Below, in pieces: positions 18,409-26,924 of a stretch of 64,000 bases of DNA. Position 1 is the stretch's first letter, and each line of letters opens with the position of its first letter. Under the pieces are notes generated by a model that searched no databases, had not been told where the DNA came from, and was given only the letters and a program-made list of their open reading frames with translations. The stretch covers positions 2,356,001-2,420,000 of the forward strand of contig NZ_CP094970.1 in assembly GCF_025790165.1 (NCBI RefSeq), in the 5' to 3' direction. The DNA is from Solicola gregarius. GTDB lineage: Bacteria > Actinomycetota > Actinomycetes > Propionibacteriales > Nocardioidaceae. The position numbers were made by a program, and so were the translations under genes.

Positions 18409-19599
18409 ATGGAGCAGCGCGCGACCCGCAATCTGATCGTTGCGACAGTGCTGTTCACCATCAGCTTCTGGGCGTGGAACATCGTGGCGCCGCTCGGCAC
18501 GCACTACACCGAGCAGCTCGATCTGTCGCCGAACCAGAAGTCGCTGCTCGTTGCGATGCCCGTGCTGGTCGGATCGGTTGGCCGCATCGTTGCCGGTGGA
18601 TTGACCGACCGGTTCGGCGGGCGGCGGATGATGCCGCTGCTGATGGTCGTCGCCGCGCCGTTCGTACTGCTCATCGCGGTCGCCGGCAACGCCGACTCGT
18701 ACGGGCTGCTGGTCGTGTTCAGCTTCTTCCTCGGCATCGCCGGCACGACGTTCGCGGTCGGCATCCCGTTTCTCAACGCCTGGTACGAGAAGTCGCGCCG
18801 TGGCTTCGCGACCGGCATCTTCGGGGCCGGGATGGGTGGCACCGCACTGTCCGCGTTCTTCACGCCGCGGTTCGTCGACTGGTTCGGCTACACGATGACG
18901 CATCTGATCGTGATGGTTGCCATGCTCGTCGCCGCGGGGCTCGGCTGGTTGCTGATGACGGATTCGCCCGAGTGGAAGCCGAGCACGGAACCGTTCGTGC
19001 CCAAGCTCGTCGGTGCGCTCAGGCTCGGCGTGACCTGGCAGCTCTCGCTGTTGTACGCGGTGACGTTCGGCGGCTTCGTGGCATTCTCGACGTACCTACC
19101 GACGTACCTCAATGACATCTACGACTTCGACCTGACCGAGGCGGGCACGCGCACGGCCGGGTTCGCGATCGCCGCCGTCATCGCTCGCCCGGTCGGCGGT
19201 GTGCTGTCGGACCGCATCGGACCGAAGCCGGTGGTCAGCGTCTCGTTGCTCGGCGCGGCGGTCATGGCGGTGGTGGTCGCATTGCAGCCCGAGCCGGAGA
19301 TCCCGGCCGGCACCGCCTTCGTACTGCTCGCGTTGTTCCTCGGGCTCGGGTCGGGCGGCGTCTTTGCCTGGGTCGCGGTCAGTGCGCCGTCGGCACAGGT
19401 CGGGAGCGTGACCGGCCTCGTCGGCGCCGCCGGGGGTCTCGGCGGGTACTTCCCGCCGTTGGTCATGGGTGCGACGTACGACGTAATCGGCCATGGCTAC
19501 ACGGTCGGCTTGTCGCTGCTGACGATCGTGGCGCTCCTGACGCTCGCGTACACCCAGGTCGCGTTGCGGTCCCCGAAGCAGCCCGCCGACTCAGCCTGA
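18409..19599 (+). CDS. narK: Nitrate/nitrite MFS transporter NarK
   Basis: A 396-residue MFS protein of the nitrate/nitrite porter family, taking up nitrate and expelling nitrite at the inner membrane. It has the Gly-rich nitrate-signature regions in helix 5 (FATGIFGAGMGGTALS) and helix 11 (GLVGAAGGLGGYFPPL) and the loop signature GGLTDRFGGRRMM. A clear GGAGG ribosome site precedes ATG 18409. It lies 9 bp after narI, so it belongs to the operon. The 3' end overlaps the convergent flavoprotein gene by 9 bp. Confidence 0.92.
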   Translation: MEQRATRNLIVATVLFTISFWAWNIVAPLGTHYTEQLDLSPNQKSLLVAMPVLVGSVGRIVAGGLTDRFGGRRMMPLLMVVAAPFVLLIAVAGNADSYGLLVVFSFFLGIAGTTFAVGIPFLNAWYEKSRRGFATGIFGAGMGGTALSAFFTPRFVDWFGYTMTHLIVMVAMLVAAGLGWLLMTDSPEWKPSTEPFVPKLVGALRLGVTWQLSLLYAVTFGGFVAFSTYLPTYLNDIYDFDLTEAGTRTAGFAIAAVIARPVGGVLSDRIGPKPVVSVSLLGAAVMAVVVALQPEPEIPAGTAFVLLALFLGLGSGGVFAWVAVSAPSAQVGSVTGLVGAAGGLGGYFPPLVMGATYDVIGHGYTVGLSLLTIVALLTLAYTQVALRSPKQPADSA

Positions 19600-20982
19600 C
19601 GGTTGCAGTCCGGCGAGAACCTCGTTGAGCGCCTCGGTGCTCGACGGATGGGTCCACATGCTGTCGCGTAGCTGTGTGGCGGTGGTGCCCGTGCGCATGG
19701 CGAGGGACACCAGGTTGATGACCTCCTGGGCATCCACGCAGAACAGGGTGGCGCCCAGAATCTGGTCGGTCCGGGCGTCGGCGATGACCTTGACCAAGCC
19801 GTGGGTCTCGCCCACGATCTTCGGCCGGGGCATGGCGGCGATGTCGGCGACCCGCTTGGTGGCGACCAGGAAGTCGTGCCCCTGTGCGCGCGCCTGGCTC
19901 TCGTTGAGACCTACCCGGGCGAGCGGTGGCGTGAGGAACGTCGTCGACGGTACGGCGACCCGATCGGTCGTCGTACGCGTGCCGCCGCCGGTGAGCTGGT
20001 CAAGGACGATCCGGTAGTCGTCGAGGGAGACGTACGTGAACTGCGGGCCGCCGCTCACGTCGCCGATCGCGAACACCCCGGACACTGAGGTCCGCAGCCG
20101 TTCGTCCACGACCACGTAGCCGCGGTCATCGGTGCTGATCCCGGCCACGTCCAGACCGAGATCCGTCGTCGCCGGCCGGCGGCCCGTCGCGAGGAGCACG
20201 GCATCGGCGTCGAGCTCGGTGGCGTCGGCGGATTCGGACGGCGCGACGACGACCCGCGCGCTCGCGCCGCCCTCATCGCGCACGGAGCCGATTGCGCCAC
20301 CGAGGATGAACTCGACGCCCTGATCGGCCAGCAGCGACCGCACGGCATCCGCGACGTCGCGGTCTTCGCCGGGCATCAACTCGTCATGGTGGTCGACCAG
20401 CGTGACCTGAGATCCGAAATGAGCGAACATGCCGGCGAACTCCAAGCCGACGTACCCGCCACCGACGACGACCAGCCGTCGGGGCAACGGCTCGACGTGC
20501 TGCAGCGTGGTGGAGTCGTACACGCAAGAGCTGCCGGCCGCTCCCTCGATGTCCGGGGCCGCCGGGATGGTGCCGGTGTTCACGACCACCGTCTCCGCGT
20601 CGATCACCAGGCGATCGTCGCCTGCCTGGACCTCCACCTGATGCGGGCCGATGAATCGTGCATGGCCGTCGATCAACGTGACGGCGTCGACCTCCGCGAG
20701 CATGGCGTGGTTGCGGGCCCGCAGTTTGGCGACGAGGTCGTCGCGCTGGCCGATCGCAGCGGAGAACCAGTCCTGAGCGTCCACGCCGTCCGGGCGACCT
20801 TCGGCCTGATGGACGAGGGCCTTGGTCGGCACACAGTTGATGTTGATGCAGCTGCCGCCGTACATCTGCGCGGAGCGCTCGACCACGGCGACGCTCCGGC
20901 CTGCCCGACCGAGTGCCCCGGCCAGGGTCTTGCCGCCCTTTCCCCAGCCCAGGACCACGACGTCCACTTCGATGTCAGCCAC
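19591..20982 (-). CDS. RclA-like pyridine nucleotide-disulfide oxidoreductase
   Basis: A 463-residue FAD flavoprotein of the class I disulfide reductase family. The redox pair is C45 and C50 in GGSCININCVPTK. An NAD(P)-binding GGGYVGLEFAG and the FAD motif VFAIGDVSGG are present. The dimer domain ends SMWTHPSSTEALNEVL, with the His-Pro dyad replaced in context as in RclA-type proteins rather than by the C-terminal cysteines of mercuric reductase. RclA protects against reactive chlorine and copper stress. Next to a nitrate reductase it might serve in electrophile or nitrosative stress, but that is a guess. Confidence 0.85.
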   Translation of the reverse strand: MADIEVDVVVLGWGKGGKTLAGALGRAGRSVAVVERSAQMYGGSCININCVPTKALVHQAEGRPDGVDAQDWFSAAIGQRDDLVAKLRARNHAMLAEVDAVTLIDGHARFIGPHQVEVQAGDDRLVIDAETVVVNTGTIPAAPDIEGAAGSSCVYDSTTLQHVEPLPRRLVVVGGGYVGLEFAGMFAHFGSQVTLVDHHDELMPGEDRDVADAVRSLLADQGVEFILGGAIGSVRDEGGASARVVVAPSESADATELDADAVLLATGRRPATTDLGLDVAGISTDDRGYVVVDERLRTSVSGVFAIGDVSGGPQFTYVSLDDYRIVLDQLTGGGTRTTTDRVAVPSTTFLTPPLARVGLNESQARAQGHDFLVATKRVADIAAMPRPKIVGETHGLVKVIADARTDQILGATLFCVDAQEVINLVSLAMRTGTTATQLRDSMWTHPSSTEALNEVLAGLQPSG

Positions 20983-21003
20983 GAACCATTCCTACACCGG
21001 CCG

Positions 21004-21046
21004 GACACGATCGGAAAGGCGTACGACAGCCATTGGAGATCGTGTC
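21004..21046. repeat. Inverted repeat between MFS and RclA-like genes
   Basis: GACACGATC (21004-21012) and its exact reverse complement (21038-21046) are separated by 25 nt, just upstream of the RclA-like start and 69 bp past the MFS stop. It may be a terminator for the MFS gene or a regulatory site. The long loop makes the role uncertain. Confidence 0.4.
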
Positions 21047-21114
21047 GAGCCCAGAGCCGTTTGCCGGCCAGGGACTTGCGGATCTTCAGGGCCTACCGCG
21101 GGTAGGGGACGACG

Positions 21115-22491
21115 TCAATCCCGCACGAGCACGTACGTGAACGCCGCTCCGAGCAGTGCGATCACCGACGTCACGATGATGGCGACATCCATGCCGTGTG
21201 CGAGGTCGTTCGCACCTCCGCCGTCCGCGACCCTTTGCACGATGGCGATGACGACCGCGACGCCGATGGACGACCCGACGTAGCGGGCGGTGTTGTTGGC
21301 GCCCGACCCCATCGCCGTACGCTGCGCCGGCACGCTCTCGACGGCAAGGCGCGGTAGTGCCGCGTTGACCAGCCCGCTGCCGGCGCCGGCGACCACCAGT
21401 CCGGGCACCAGCCGTAGCCAGTCGTCGGACCCCAACCCGCCGAGCCAGCTGAGCGGTCCGAGGGCTGCCACGACGAACCCGGCGGCCAGCTGGGGCGCAG
21501 GCCGCAGGTTCAGCCGCCGCGAATAGTAGGCGACCGCGGCCGACGTGCCCGACCAGAACACGAACAGGCCCGCCGTCGCCATCGCGGCGAACCCGGCGTC
21601 GAGCTGGAGCACGGTCGGGAGGTAGCTCATCATCCCGATGATCGCCATGCCCGTGACGAGCGCACCGATCGTCGATGCGAGGAACGGCGGATGCCGGAAC
21701 AGCGCGGGGTCGACGAGCGGACGTCGAACTCGCGCCTGGCTGACGGCGAAGGCCGCGATGAGCACGGCCGCGCCGGCGAAGAGTGCGAGGACGGACGGCG
21801 AAGCCCACCCCGAGCGGCCCTCGGTCAGCGCGCCGAGAAGCAGCGCCAGGCCGATGCCGAGGGTGAGCGCGCCGATCAGGTCGGGGCGGCCGGGGTTCGG
21901 AGTGCGCGACTCGGTCAGCGTCGGTACGGCGACCGCTGCAAGCGCGGCCGCTGCGACCGCGAACAGCCAGTACGGACCCGCCCAGTGTGCGGCGCCGAAC
22001 ACACCGGACGCGAGCGGTCCGACGGCGATACCCGCGCCGACGGAGGCGCCCCAGATGCCCAGGGCGTGTACGCGTGCGCTGCCGTCGTACGCCTCCGCGA
22101 TGAGCGCGAGACTCGTCGCGAGCACCGCCGCACCGGCCGCACCCTGTACGACGCGGGCGAGGATGAAGGTCACCGAACCAGGTGCGACGGCGGCGCACGC
22201 GAGCGAGACCGCGAGCGCCACTGCACCGACGACGAAGAGGCGTCTGCGGCCGTAGTCGTCCGCGAGCCCGCCCGAGACCAACAGCAACGCGGCCAGGCCG
22301 AGCGGCATCGAGTTGATCAGCCAGGTCTGCTCGGCGGCGCTCGCGTCGAGTGCGGACGCGAGGTCCGGAATCGTCGTGAGCGGGGCGGTGTAGTCCATCA
22401 GCACCAGGAAGGTGGCCGCCGCCGTGAGCGCCAGCGTTGCCCTCGGGTGTGTTGCCGCGCCGACGCGGGTCGCGGTTGTCGGTTCAGTCAC
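21115..22491 (-). CDS. MFS drug transporter, DHA2 (EmrB/QacA) type
   Basis: A 458-residue protein with about 14 hydrophobic segments. It has the DHA2 features ATFLVLMDYTAPLTTIPDLASALDAS in helix 1, the loop GGLADDYGRRR, and VVQGAAGAAVLATSLALIAE in helix 4. Such pumps export cationic dyes, antiseptics and antibiotics. The start is GTG (22489-22491). It is divergent from an HxlR-type regulator, and two inverted repeats fill the 58-bp gap, so induction by a regulator-bound toxic ligand is likely. Confidence 0.88.
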   Translation of the reverse strand: MTEPTTATRVGAATHPRATLALTAAATFLVLMDYTAPLTTIPDLASALDASAAEQTWLINSMPLGLAALLLVSGGLADDYGRRRLFVVGAVALAVSLACAAVAPGSVTFILARVVQGAAGAAVLATSLALIAEAYDGSARVHALGIWGASVGAGIAVGPLASGVFGAAHWAGPYWLFAVAAAALAAVAVPTLTESRTPNPGRPDLIGALTLGIGLALLLGALTEGRSGWASPSVLALFAGAAVLIAAFAVSQARVRRPLVDPALFRHPPFLASTIGALVTGMAIIGMMSYLPTVLQLDAGFAAMATAGLFVFWSGTSAAVAYYSRRLNLRPAPQLAAGFVVAALGPLSWLGGLGSDDWLRLVPGLVVAGAGSGLVNAALPRLAVESVPAQRTAMGSGANNTARYVGSSIGVAVVIAIVQRVADGGGANDLAHGMDVAIIVTSVIALLGAAFTYVLVRD

Positions 22492-22532
22492 CGAACCGAC
22501 GTTACCACAGTAAGTTCGGTGAGTGAACTCAC
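22478..22532. promoter_or_regulatory. Paired operators between MFS and hxlR genes
   Basis: One perfect repeat, GTCGGTTC (22478-22485) and GAACCGAC (22493-22500), covers the MFS start codon. A second, GTGAGT-GA-ACTCAC (22519-22532), nests within AGTTC-N7-GAACT (22513-22529) and lies directly upstream of a TACGAT -10 box (22538-22543) for the regulator. Both fit dimeric winged-helix repressor sites controlling the two divergent genes. Confidence 0.65.
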
Positions 22533-22549
22533 TGCGCTACGATGGTGGA

Positions 22550-23071
22550 ATGGCCCTCGGCAAGGACTACACCGGACAGAACTGCGCTCTCGCGCGGGCA
22601 CTCGAGCTCGTCGGTGAGCGCTGGACGATGCTCATCCTTCGCGACGCCTTCTACGGAGTGCGCCGCTACAAGGACTTCCACTCCCATGTCGGTGCACCGC
22701 GCGCCGTACTGGCCGAGCGGCTGCAGGCGCTGACCGAGGCCGGTGTGTTCGAGAAGCGCCAGTACCAGGACGCCCCGCCCCGCTACGAATACGTGCTCAC
22801 CGACGCCGGCGAGTGTCTCTGGCCGGCCGTGCACACCCTGTCGCGATGGGGCGACGAGTTCATCCCGTACGACGGCGGCGTACGCCGAGCCTTCGTGCAC
22901 GCGGACTGTGGGGAACGCCTCGACGCGGTCGGCAACTGTCCGTCGTGCAGGCTGGCCGTCCCGCCTCGCGAGGTCGAGATGCGACCGGGGCCGGGCACCG
23001 AGCGGGACTCCAACGAGGTCGGGCGTGCGCTGCAGGAGCCGCGTCGGTTGCTGACCCCCGTCACGCCCTGA
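22550..23071 (+). CDS. HxlR-family transcriptional regulator
   Basis: A 173-residue winged-helix regulator. The HxlR signature is clear: CALARALELVGERWTMLILRDAFYGVRRYKDF, then VLAERLQALTEAGVFEKRQY and the wing RYEYVLTDAG. The C-terminal tail has CGERLDAVGNCPSCRLAV, a four-cysteine pattern (C, CPSC) that could bind a metal. ATG 22550 lies 6 nt after TACGAT, consistent with a leaderless mRNA. It probably represses the divergent MFS pump and itself. Confidence 0.9.
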   Translation: MALGKDYTGQNCALARALELVGERWTMLILRDAFYGVRRYKDFHSHVGAPRAVLAERLQALTEAGVFEKRQYQDAPPRYEYVLTDAGECLWPAVHTLSRWGDEFIPYDGGVRRAFVHADCGERLDAVGNCPSCRLAVPPREVEMRPGPGTERDSNEVGRALQEPRRLLTPVTP

Positions 23072-23093
23072 CCTCGGCCCGTACGCTGGCGCC

Positions 23094-25133
23094 ATGGCGA
23101 CTACCGACGATGATCCGTACCTGTGGCTCGAGGACGTCGAGGGTGACGACGCACTGTCGTGGGTGCGGGAGCGGAACGCGCAGGCGGAGCGCGCGGTTGC
23201 GTCCGATGAGCCGTTTTCCCAACTGAGCAAGGAGATCCTCGAGGTTCTCGACTCGGACGACCGAATCCCCGAGCTCGCCAAGGCGGGCGAGTGGTACTAC
23301 AACTTCTGGCGCGACGCCGAGCATGTGCGGGGCATCTGGCGGCGTACGACCCTCGAGTCCTATCGCACCGACAACCCCGACTGGGACGTCCTTCTCGACA
23401 TCGACGCGCTGAACGATCTCGAGGACACCAACTGGGTCTGGCACGGTGCGAGGATCCTGCGGACCGGCCCGCGCGCGTACGAGCGGGCCCTCGTCAGCCT
23501 CTCGCGCGGTGGTTCGGATGCCGACGTCACGCGCGAGTTCGACCTCGTGACGCGCGCGTTCGTCGGTGACGGCTTCCATCGCCCAGAGGCGAAGGGCGAC
23601 GTCGGTTGGATCGATGCGGACACGACGTACGTCTCGACCGACACCGGGCCGGGCAGCATGTCGAAGTCCGGTCACCCGCGGATCGCCCGCCGGTGGCGTC
23701 GCGGTGAGCCGCTTGCGGACGCGGAGATCGTGTACGAAGGTGCCGCCGACGACCTGATGGTTGTCGCGTACCACGACCGCACGCCGGGGTTCGAGCGCGA
23801 CTGGGTCGTCCGGGCGATGACGTTCTACTCCGCCGAGGACTACCTGGTCGGCAGCGACGGCTCGCTCACCAAGATCGACATCCCCGATTCGGCCGAGCTC
23901 AGCGTCAAGCGGGACGGCATGCTGGTCGAGCTGCGCGACGACTGGGTGCTCGGCGATCGTACGTACCTCGCCGGGTCCCTGCTCGGCATCGGCTTCGAGT
24001 CGTTCCTGGCCGGAGCCCGCGAGTTCACGTTGGTCTTCGAGCCGACGCCGTCGACCTCGCTCGCCGGGTACGCGTGGACCGCTCGTCGCCTCGTACTGAC
24101 GCTCCTCGAAGACGTCCGTTACCGGGTCGAGGTCGTCGACCCCGCGGACTGGTCTCGACGGGATGTTCCCGGCGTACCGGAGCTGGGGAGCGTGCAGGTG
24201 CGCCCCGTCGACTCCGACGAATCCGATCAGGTGTGGCTGACGACCACGGGGTTCCTCCAGCCTCCGACGCTCTCGCTGACCGGCGTTGCCGACTCGGACG
24301 CCGAGCCTGAGCGGTTGAAGACGTCGCCGGCGTTCTTCGACGCATCCCGGTCGCTGGTCGAACAGCACTTCGTCGCATCGGCTGACGGCACGCGCATCCC
24401 GTACTTCGTCGTACGCCCGCGCGACCTCGCCCTCGACGGCAGCGCGCCGACGCTGGTGACGGGTTACGGCGGGTTCGAGATATCGCGAACACCCGAATAC
24501 TCCGGGGCGATCGGCCGCGCCTGGATCGAGCGCGGCGGCGTCTACGTCGTCGCCAACATCCGGGGTGGGGGTGAGTACGGCCCGGCCTGGCACCAGGCTG
24601 CGCTACGCGAGAACCGGCACCGCGCGTACGAGGACTTCGCCGCCGTTGCCAGAGACCTGGTCGACCGCGGGATCACGTCGCCGGAGCATCTCGGTGCGAT
24701 GGGTGGCTCCAACGGCGGGTTGCTGATGGGCAACATGCTCACCGGGTATCCGGACCTGTTCGGCGCCATCGTGATCCGCGTTCCGTTGCTGGACATGCGG
24801 CGCTACCACCGGATGCTCGCCGGTGCCCTGTGGGTCGCGGAGTACGGCGACCCCGACACGGCCGACTGGGAGTTCCTGCAGTCCTTCTCTCCGTACCATC
24901 GGTTCGATCCCGACCGTACGTACCCGCCGGTGCTGCTCACGACCTCGACCCGGGACGACCGGGTGCATCCGGGCCACGCACGCAAGCTGGCCGCCCTGAT
25001 GCTCGAGCACGGCAAGGACGTCACGTACTGGGAGAACATCGAGGGCGGCCACGGCGGCGCGGCCACGAACGCGCAGGTCGCGCAGATGACGGCGATGGCG
25101 TACCGGTTCCTGTGGCAGCGGCTGGTCGACTAG
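23094..25133 (+). CDS. Prolyl oligopeptidase family serine peptidase (S9A)
   Basis: A 679-residue cytosolic-type peptidase. The N-terminal beta-propeller region follows DPYLWLEDVEGDDALSWVRERN, typical of prolyl oligopeptidases. The C-terminal alpha/beta hydrolase domain has the nucleophile S539 in GGSNGG, the acid residue D621 or D622 in STRDDRVHPGHA, and H653 in EGGHGG. It cleaves short peptides, often after proline. No signal peptide is seen. A TACGCT box lies 6 nt before ATG 23094, so the transcript may be leaderless. It ends in the palindrome shared with the ABC permease gene. Confidence 0.93.
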   Translation: MATTDDDPYLWLEDVEGDDALSWVRERNAQAERAVASDEPFSQLSKEILEVLDSDDRIPELAKAGEWYYNFWRDAEHVRGIWRRTTLESYRTDNPDWDVLLDIDALNDLEDTNWVWHGARILRTGPRAYERALVSLSRGGSDADVTREFDLVTRAFVGDGFHRPEAKGDVGWIDADTTYVSTDTGPGSMSKSGHPRIARRWRRGEPLADAEIVYEGAADDLMVVAYHDRTPGFERDWVVRAMTFYSAEDYLVGSDGSLTKIDIPDSAELSVKRDGMLVELRDDWVLGDRTYLAGSLLGIGFESFLAGAREFTLVFEPTPSTSLAGYAWTARRLVLTLLEDVRYRVEVVDPADWSRRDVPGVPELGSVQVRPVDSDESDQVWLTTTGFLQPPTLSLTGVADSDAEPERLKTSPAFFDASRSLVEQHFVASADGTRIPYFVVRPRDLALDGSAPTLVTGYGGFEISRTPEYSGAIGRAWIERGGVYVVANIRGGGEYGPAWHQAALRENRHRAYEDFAAVARDLVDRGITSPEHLGAMGGSNGGLLMGNMLTGYPDLFGAIVIRVPLLDMRRYHRMLAGALWVAEYGDPDTADWEFLQSFSPYHRFDPDRTYPPVLLTTSTRDDRVHPGHARKLAALMLEHGKDVTYWENIEGGHGGAATNAQVAQMTAMAYRFLWQRLVD

Positions 25134-25159
25134 CTGTGATGCCCGGGCATCACAGCTAG
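25130..25159. terminator. Bidirectional terminator, 30-bp perfect palindrome
   Basis: A continuous 30-bp palindrome, with arms CTAGCTGTGATGCCC and its complement, lies between two convergent genes. The peptidase stop (25131-25133) and the permease stop (25156-25158) both fall inside the arms. It can fold into a 12-13 bp hairpin on either transcript. Confidence 0.8.
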
Positions 25160-25923
25160 CTGCTGGTGCGGTTGCGGAACAACCAGATCGCCCAGGCGTA
25201 CGACAGCACCAGGATTCCCCCGCACCAGGCGATCGCAAGCCACGCGTTGGTGTCGATCGGCGTACCCATCCACAGGCCGCGCAGCGTTTCGATCACCGGA
25301 GTGACGGGCTGGTGCGCTGCGAAGCCTTGAAGCGCCGAGGGCATCGAGTTCGTCGGTACGAATGCGCTGCTGACGTACGGGAGGAACAGGAGCACGAACG
25401 TGAACGCGTTCGCGGCCTCGACGGTCTTGAGCAGCAGGCCGAACGCGGCCGAGAGCCACGAGATCGCGAGGATGAACAGCACGACGAGGCCGAGAGCGGC
25501 CACCCATTCGACGAGCGTGGCGTCGGGTCGCCAGCCGACCGCGAACGCGACGCCGATGACCAGCGCGGTCGCCACCAGGTTGCGTACGACGCTCGCGACT
25601 ACGTGCCCCATCACGACGGCGGAGCTGGTGATCGGCATCGACTTGAAGCGGGCGATGATGCCCTGCTCCATGTCGCCGGCGACGCTCAGCGCCGTACTGC
25701 CGGCGCCGAAGCCCGCACAGAGCAGGATGATGCCGGGCACGACGTAGTTGACGTATTCGGACGTACCGGTGTCCATGGCGCCGCCGAACACGTACACGAA
25801 CATCAGCATCAACACGACGGGCAGCATCACCGCCGTCAACATCACGTCGACGTTGCGCACGGTGTGGCGCAGGCTTCGGGTGACCATCACGCGGGAATCC
25901 GCGAGCGCATAGGCGACGCTCAT
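25156..25923 (-). CDS. ABC-2 type exporter permease (DrrB-like)
   Basis: A 255-residue membrane protein with six hydrophobic helices, matching the ABC-2 / daunorubicin-resistance permease family (NVDVMLTAVMLPVVLMLMFVYVFGG, GIIARFKSMPITSSAVVMGH, and VTPVIETLRGL). It pairs with the upstream ATPase gene, with which it overlaps by 4 bp. The two would form an efflux pump for a lipophilic compound, substrate unknown. Confidence 0.9.
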   Translation of the reverse strand: MSVAYALADSRVMVTRSLRHTVRNVDVMLTAVMLPVVLMLMFVYVFGGAMDTGTSEYVNYVVPGIILLCAGFGAGSTALSVAGDMEQGIIARFKSMPITSSAVVMGHVVASVVRNLVATALVIGVAFAVGWRPDATLVEWVAALGLVVLFILAISWLSAAFGLLLKTVEAANAFTFVLLFLPYVSSAFVPTNSMPSALQGFAAHQPVTPVIETLRGLWMGTPIDTNAWLAIAWCGGILVLSYAWAIWLFRNRTSS

Positions 25924-26858
25924 AGCGCAACCTCCTTGGGCTTTTCGGTGGTGAGGGACAAGAACACGTCGTCGAGGGACGGTCGGAACAGTGACACCCG
26001 CTGAACGGGGATGCCCGCGGTGTCGAGGCGGGTCAGGAGGTCGCGGACCTGGTCGGCGGAGCCATCGGTCGCGACGTCGAGCGTGCGGCGAGCAGAGTCG
26101 GCGTCGGCGACGGGGACCGTACGTGCGGCCCGCTCGAATCCGTCGGCTTCCGCGAACTCGAGTCGGACGACCTCGCCCTCGAGGCTGCTCTTGAGCTCAT
26201 CGGCGGTCCCCTCTGCGACGATCCGGCCACCGTTGAGCATGGCGATCCGATCGGCGAGCTGGTCGGCCTCCTCGAGGTACTGGGTCGTGAGCAGGATCGT
26301 CACGCCCTCCGTGGTGAGGCGGCGCACCGTGGCCCAGGTCTGTTCGCGGCTGCGCGGGTCGAGCCCGGTCGTCGGCTCGTCGAGGAACAGGAGTCGGGGC
26401 CTGACGATGACGCTCGCCGCGATGTCGACGCGACGCCGCATGCCGCCGGACAGCGCCTTGACCCGGCGATCGCGCACGCCCTCGAGGTCGAACTCCGCGA
26501 GCAGCTCGCGGGTGCGGACCCGGGCTGCCTTGGGGCTGAGTCGTAGCAAGCGCGCCATCATCACCAGGTTCTCCTCGGCCGTGAGGACATCGTCGACCGC
26601 GGCGAACTGTCCGGTCAGGCTGATGGAGCGGCGTACGCCGTCGGGGTCGGTCAGCAGATCGTGGCCGTCGATGGTGGCCGATCCGGCGTCGGGGCGTACG
26701 AGCGTGGCCAGGATGTTGACCGCGGTGGTCTTGCCGGCGCCGTTCGGGCCGAGAAGTGCGAACACCGTGCCGCGCTCGACGGACAGGTCGACGCCGTCGA
26801 GGACGACCTGCTCCCCATATGCCTTCCGAAGCCCGGAGACTGATACTGTGTATGTCAT
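25920..26858 (-). CDS. ABC exporter ATP-binding protein (DrrA-like)
   Basis: A 312-residue ATPase. It has Walker A GPNGAGKTT, the signature LSGGMRRRVDIAAS, Walker B RLLFLDEPTTGLD, and the DrrA-type C-terminal domain (GTADELKSSLEGEVVRLEF and later). ATG 26856-26858 was chosen because a TTGCGC -35 (26890-26895) and TACAGT -10 (26866-26871) on the minus strand place the +1 near this codon; no ribosome site is visible. An in-frame ATG at 26879 lies inside the second operator. The divergent TetR regulator very likely controls this operon. Confidence 0.9.
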   Translation of the reverse strand: MTYTVSVSGLRKAYGEQVVLDGVDLSVERGTVFALLGPNGAGKTTAVNILATLVRPDAGSATIDGHDLLTDPDGVRRSISLTGQFAAVDDVLTAEENLVMMARLLRLSPKAARVRTRELLAEFDLEGVRDRRVKALSGGMRRRVDIAASVIVRPRLLFLDEPTTGLDPRSREQTWATVRRLTTEGVTILLTTQYLEEADQLADRIAMLNGGRIVAEGTADELKSSLEGEVVRLEFAEADGFERAARTVPVADADSARRTLDVATDGSADQVRDLLTRLDTAGIPVQRVSLFRPSLDDVFLSLTTEKPKEVAL

Positions 26859-26885
26859 ACACGGAACTGTATATGCCATACACAG
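26848..26885. promoter_or_regulatory. Twin TetR-type operators
   Basis: GTGTATG-T-CATACAC (26848-26862) is a perfect palindrome. A second copy, CTGTATATG-C-CATACACAG (26867-26885), has one mismatched pair. The centres are 21 bp apart, about two helical turns. They overlap the exporter's -10 box and its possible start codons, so binding would block its transcription. Confidence 0.8.
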
Positions 26886-26924
26886 ATTTGCGCAAGAGGG
26901 TTCCGGGAAGATAGAAGGTGAGCC

